A DNA stretch of 5,665 nt from an uncultured Clostridia bacterium (GTDB lineage: Bacteria; Bacillota; Clostridia; TANB77; CAG-508), in the NCBI GenBank assembly GCA_934162625.1, contig CAKPJM010000059.1, positions 1 through 5,665 of the forward strand, written 5' to 3'. The position numbers were made by a program, and so were the translations under genes. Each line of letters opens with the position of its first letter. Within the stretch, counting starts at the first letter, position 1. Below are positions 5,637 to 5,665 of this stretch, piece by piece. The notes beneath the pieces were generated by a model. It had not been told where the DNA came from and made no database searches. It worked only from the letters and a program-made list of their open reading frames with translations.

Positions 5637-5665
5637 ATAGTAGGAAATGAGAAATTTCCTACTAT
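5637..5665 (+). repeat. Terminal 12-bp hairpin containing the right copy of the boundary repeat
   Basis: ATAGTAGGAAAT (5637-5648) pairs perfectly with ATTTCCTACTAT (5654-5665) around the loop GAGAA. Its last 22 bases (5644-5665) recur at 1-22 with one mismatch. The upstream TTTTAT (5631-5636) could lengthen the stem if the bases after the window resemble those after the left copy. No T tract follows the left copy, so the element is not an obvious plus-strand terminator; it may be a 3' end-stabilising hairpin, a processing site or a recombination site. Confidence 0.8.

Larger units (their letters stand above)
5463..5665 (+). ncRNA. Candidate structured RNA or regulated leader, class not recognised
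   Basis: About 200 bases follow the strong promoter with no supportable reading frame but many stems. Hairpin A pairs TATTCAA (5472-5478) with TTGAATA (5489-5495). Hairpin B pairs AGAACTAAA (5499-5507) with TTTAGTTCT (5520-5528). Hairpin C pairs GAACAAAA (5538-5545) with TTTTGTTC (5562-5569). Small stems follow at 5596-5608 (TGAG/CTCA) and 5613-5624 (CAAT/ATTG), then a perfect 12-bp hairpin at 5637-5665. The 5' segment 5464-5473 can pair over 10 bp, including one G-U, with 5548-5557 in the loop of C. This would be a pseudoknot that competes with the base of hairpin A. TAGC occurs four times (5494, 5515, 5616, 5625). I do not recognise tmRNA, 6S, SRP, RNase P, T-box or a common riboswitch. The 3' end is not defined because the window stops at the terminal hairpin. 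Confidence 0.55.

Noticed and set aside
1..5665. CRISPR array or Cas12a-like repeat, suggested by the ATTTCCTACTAT hairpin
   Set aside because: There are only two copies, 5.6 kb apart, with genes between them, no short spacers and no cas gene.
5463..5665. Integron attC site
   Set aside because: The GTTRRRY and RYYYAAC core pair is not clearly present, no integrase is in the window, and the genes are too many and oppositely oriented for a usual cassette.
5463..5665. Retron or IS200/IS605-type RNA
   Set aside because: No reverse transcriptase, TnpB, IscB or Y1 transposase is in the window, and no flanking a1/a2 inverted repeats could be defined.

Overview
The window is strongly AT-rich, with A/T-ending codons and strong GGAGG-type ribosome binding sites. 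It carries a D-alanine activation pair (DltA/DltC-like) and a VanW-family gene. Together these suggest a low-GC Gram-positive bacterium, most likely a Clostridia or related Firmicutes lineage. The standard code fits: TGA is the stop of the VanW gene and TAG the stop of the last gene. This is an inference from composition and gene families; no taxonomic marker is present.

Layout. All five genes lie on the minus strand and form one compact operon, read from right to left. In order they are a VanW-family protein (5214-4375), a DltA-like D-alanine adenylating enzyme (4378-2906), a DltC-like carrier protein (2916-2686), a polytopic O-antigen ligase/polymerase-like (Wzy_C) membrane protein (2675-1140) and a surface protein with a [S/C][D/N]ATS pentapeptide repeat and two membrane segments (1138-56). 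Neighbouring genes overlap or are 1-10 bases apart. A good sigma-A-type promoter (TTGAAG, 17 bases, TATAAT) precedes the first gene, and an intrinsic terminator follows the last one at 50-21.

How the genes may work together. DltA and DltC would load an amino acid, probably D-alanine, onto a carrier protein. The usual acceptor-side partners DltB and DltD are absent; a Wzy_C membrane protein and a putative surface-exposed repeat protein take their place. The operon therefore looks like an envelope-modification module. Whether the Wzy_C protein acts on a glycan or glycosylates the Ser/Thr-rich repeat protein is speculation.

The right-hand 450 bases contain no gene. They hold the operon promoter, then a divergent plus-strand promoter with perfect -35 and 17-base spacing (TTGACA...TATACT), followed by about 200 bases rich in stem-loops. 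These include two near-identical stems that can exchange strands, a U7 tract, a possible 10-bp pseudoknot and a perfect 12-bp terminal hairpin. This looks like an unidentified structured RNA or a regulated leader.

The last 22 bases, inside the terminal hairpin, recur with one mismatch as the first 22 bases of the window. The operon is therefore bracketed by direct copies of the same hairpin half. The left copy could be the 3' end of a second copy of the RNA element, which would make this window one unit of a repeated arrangement. That is the main lead here.
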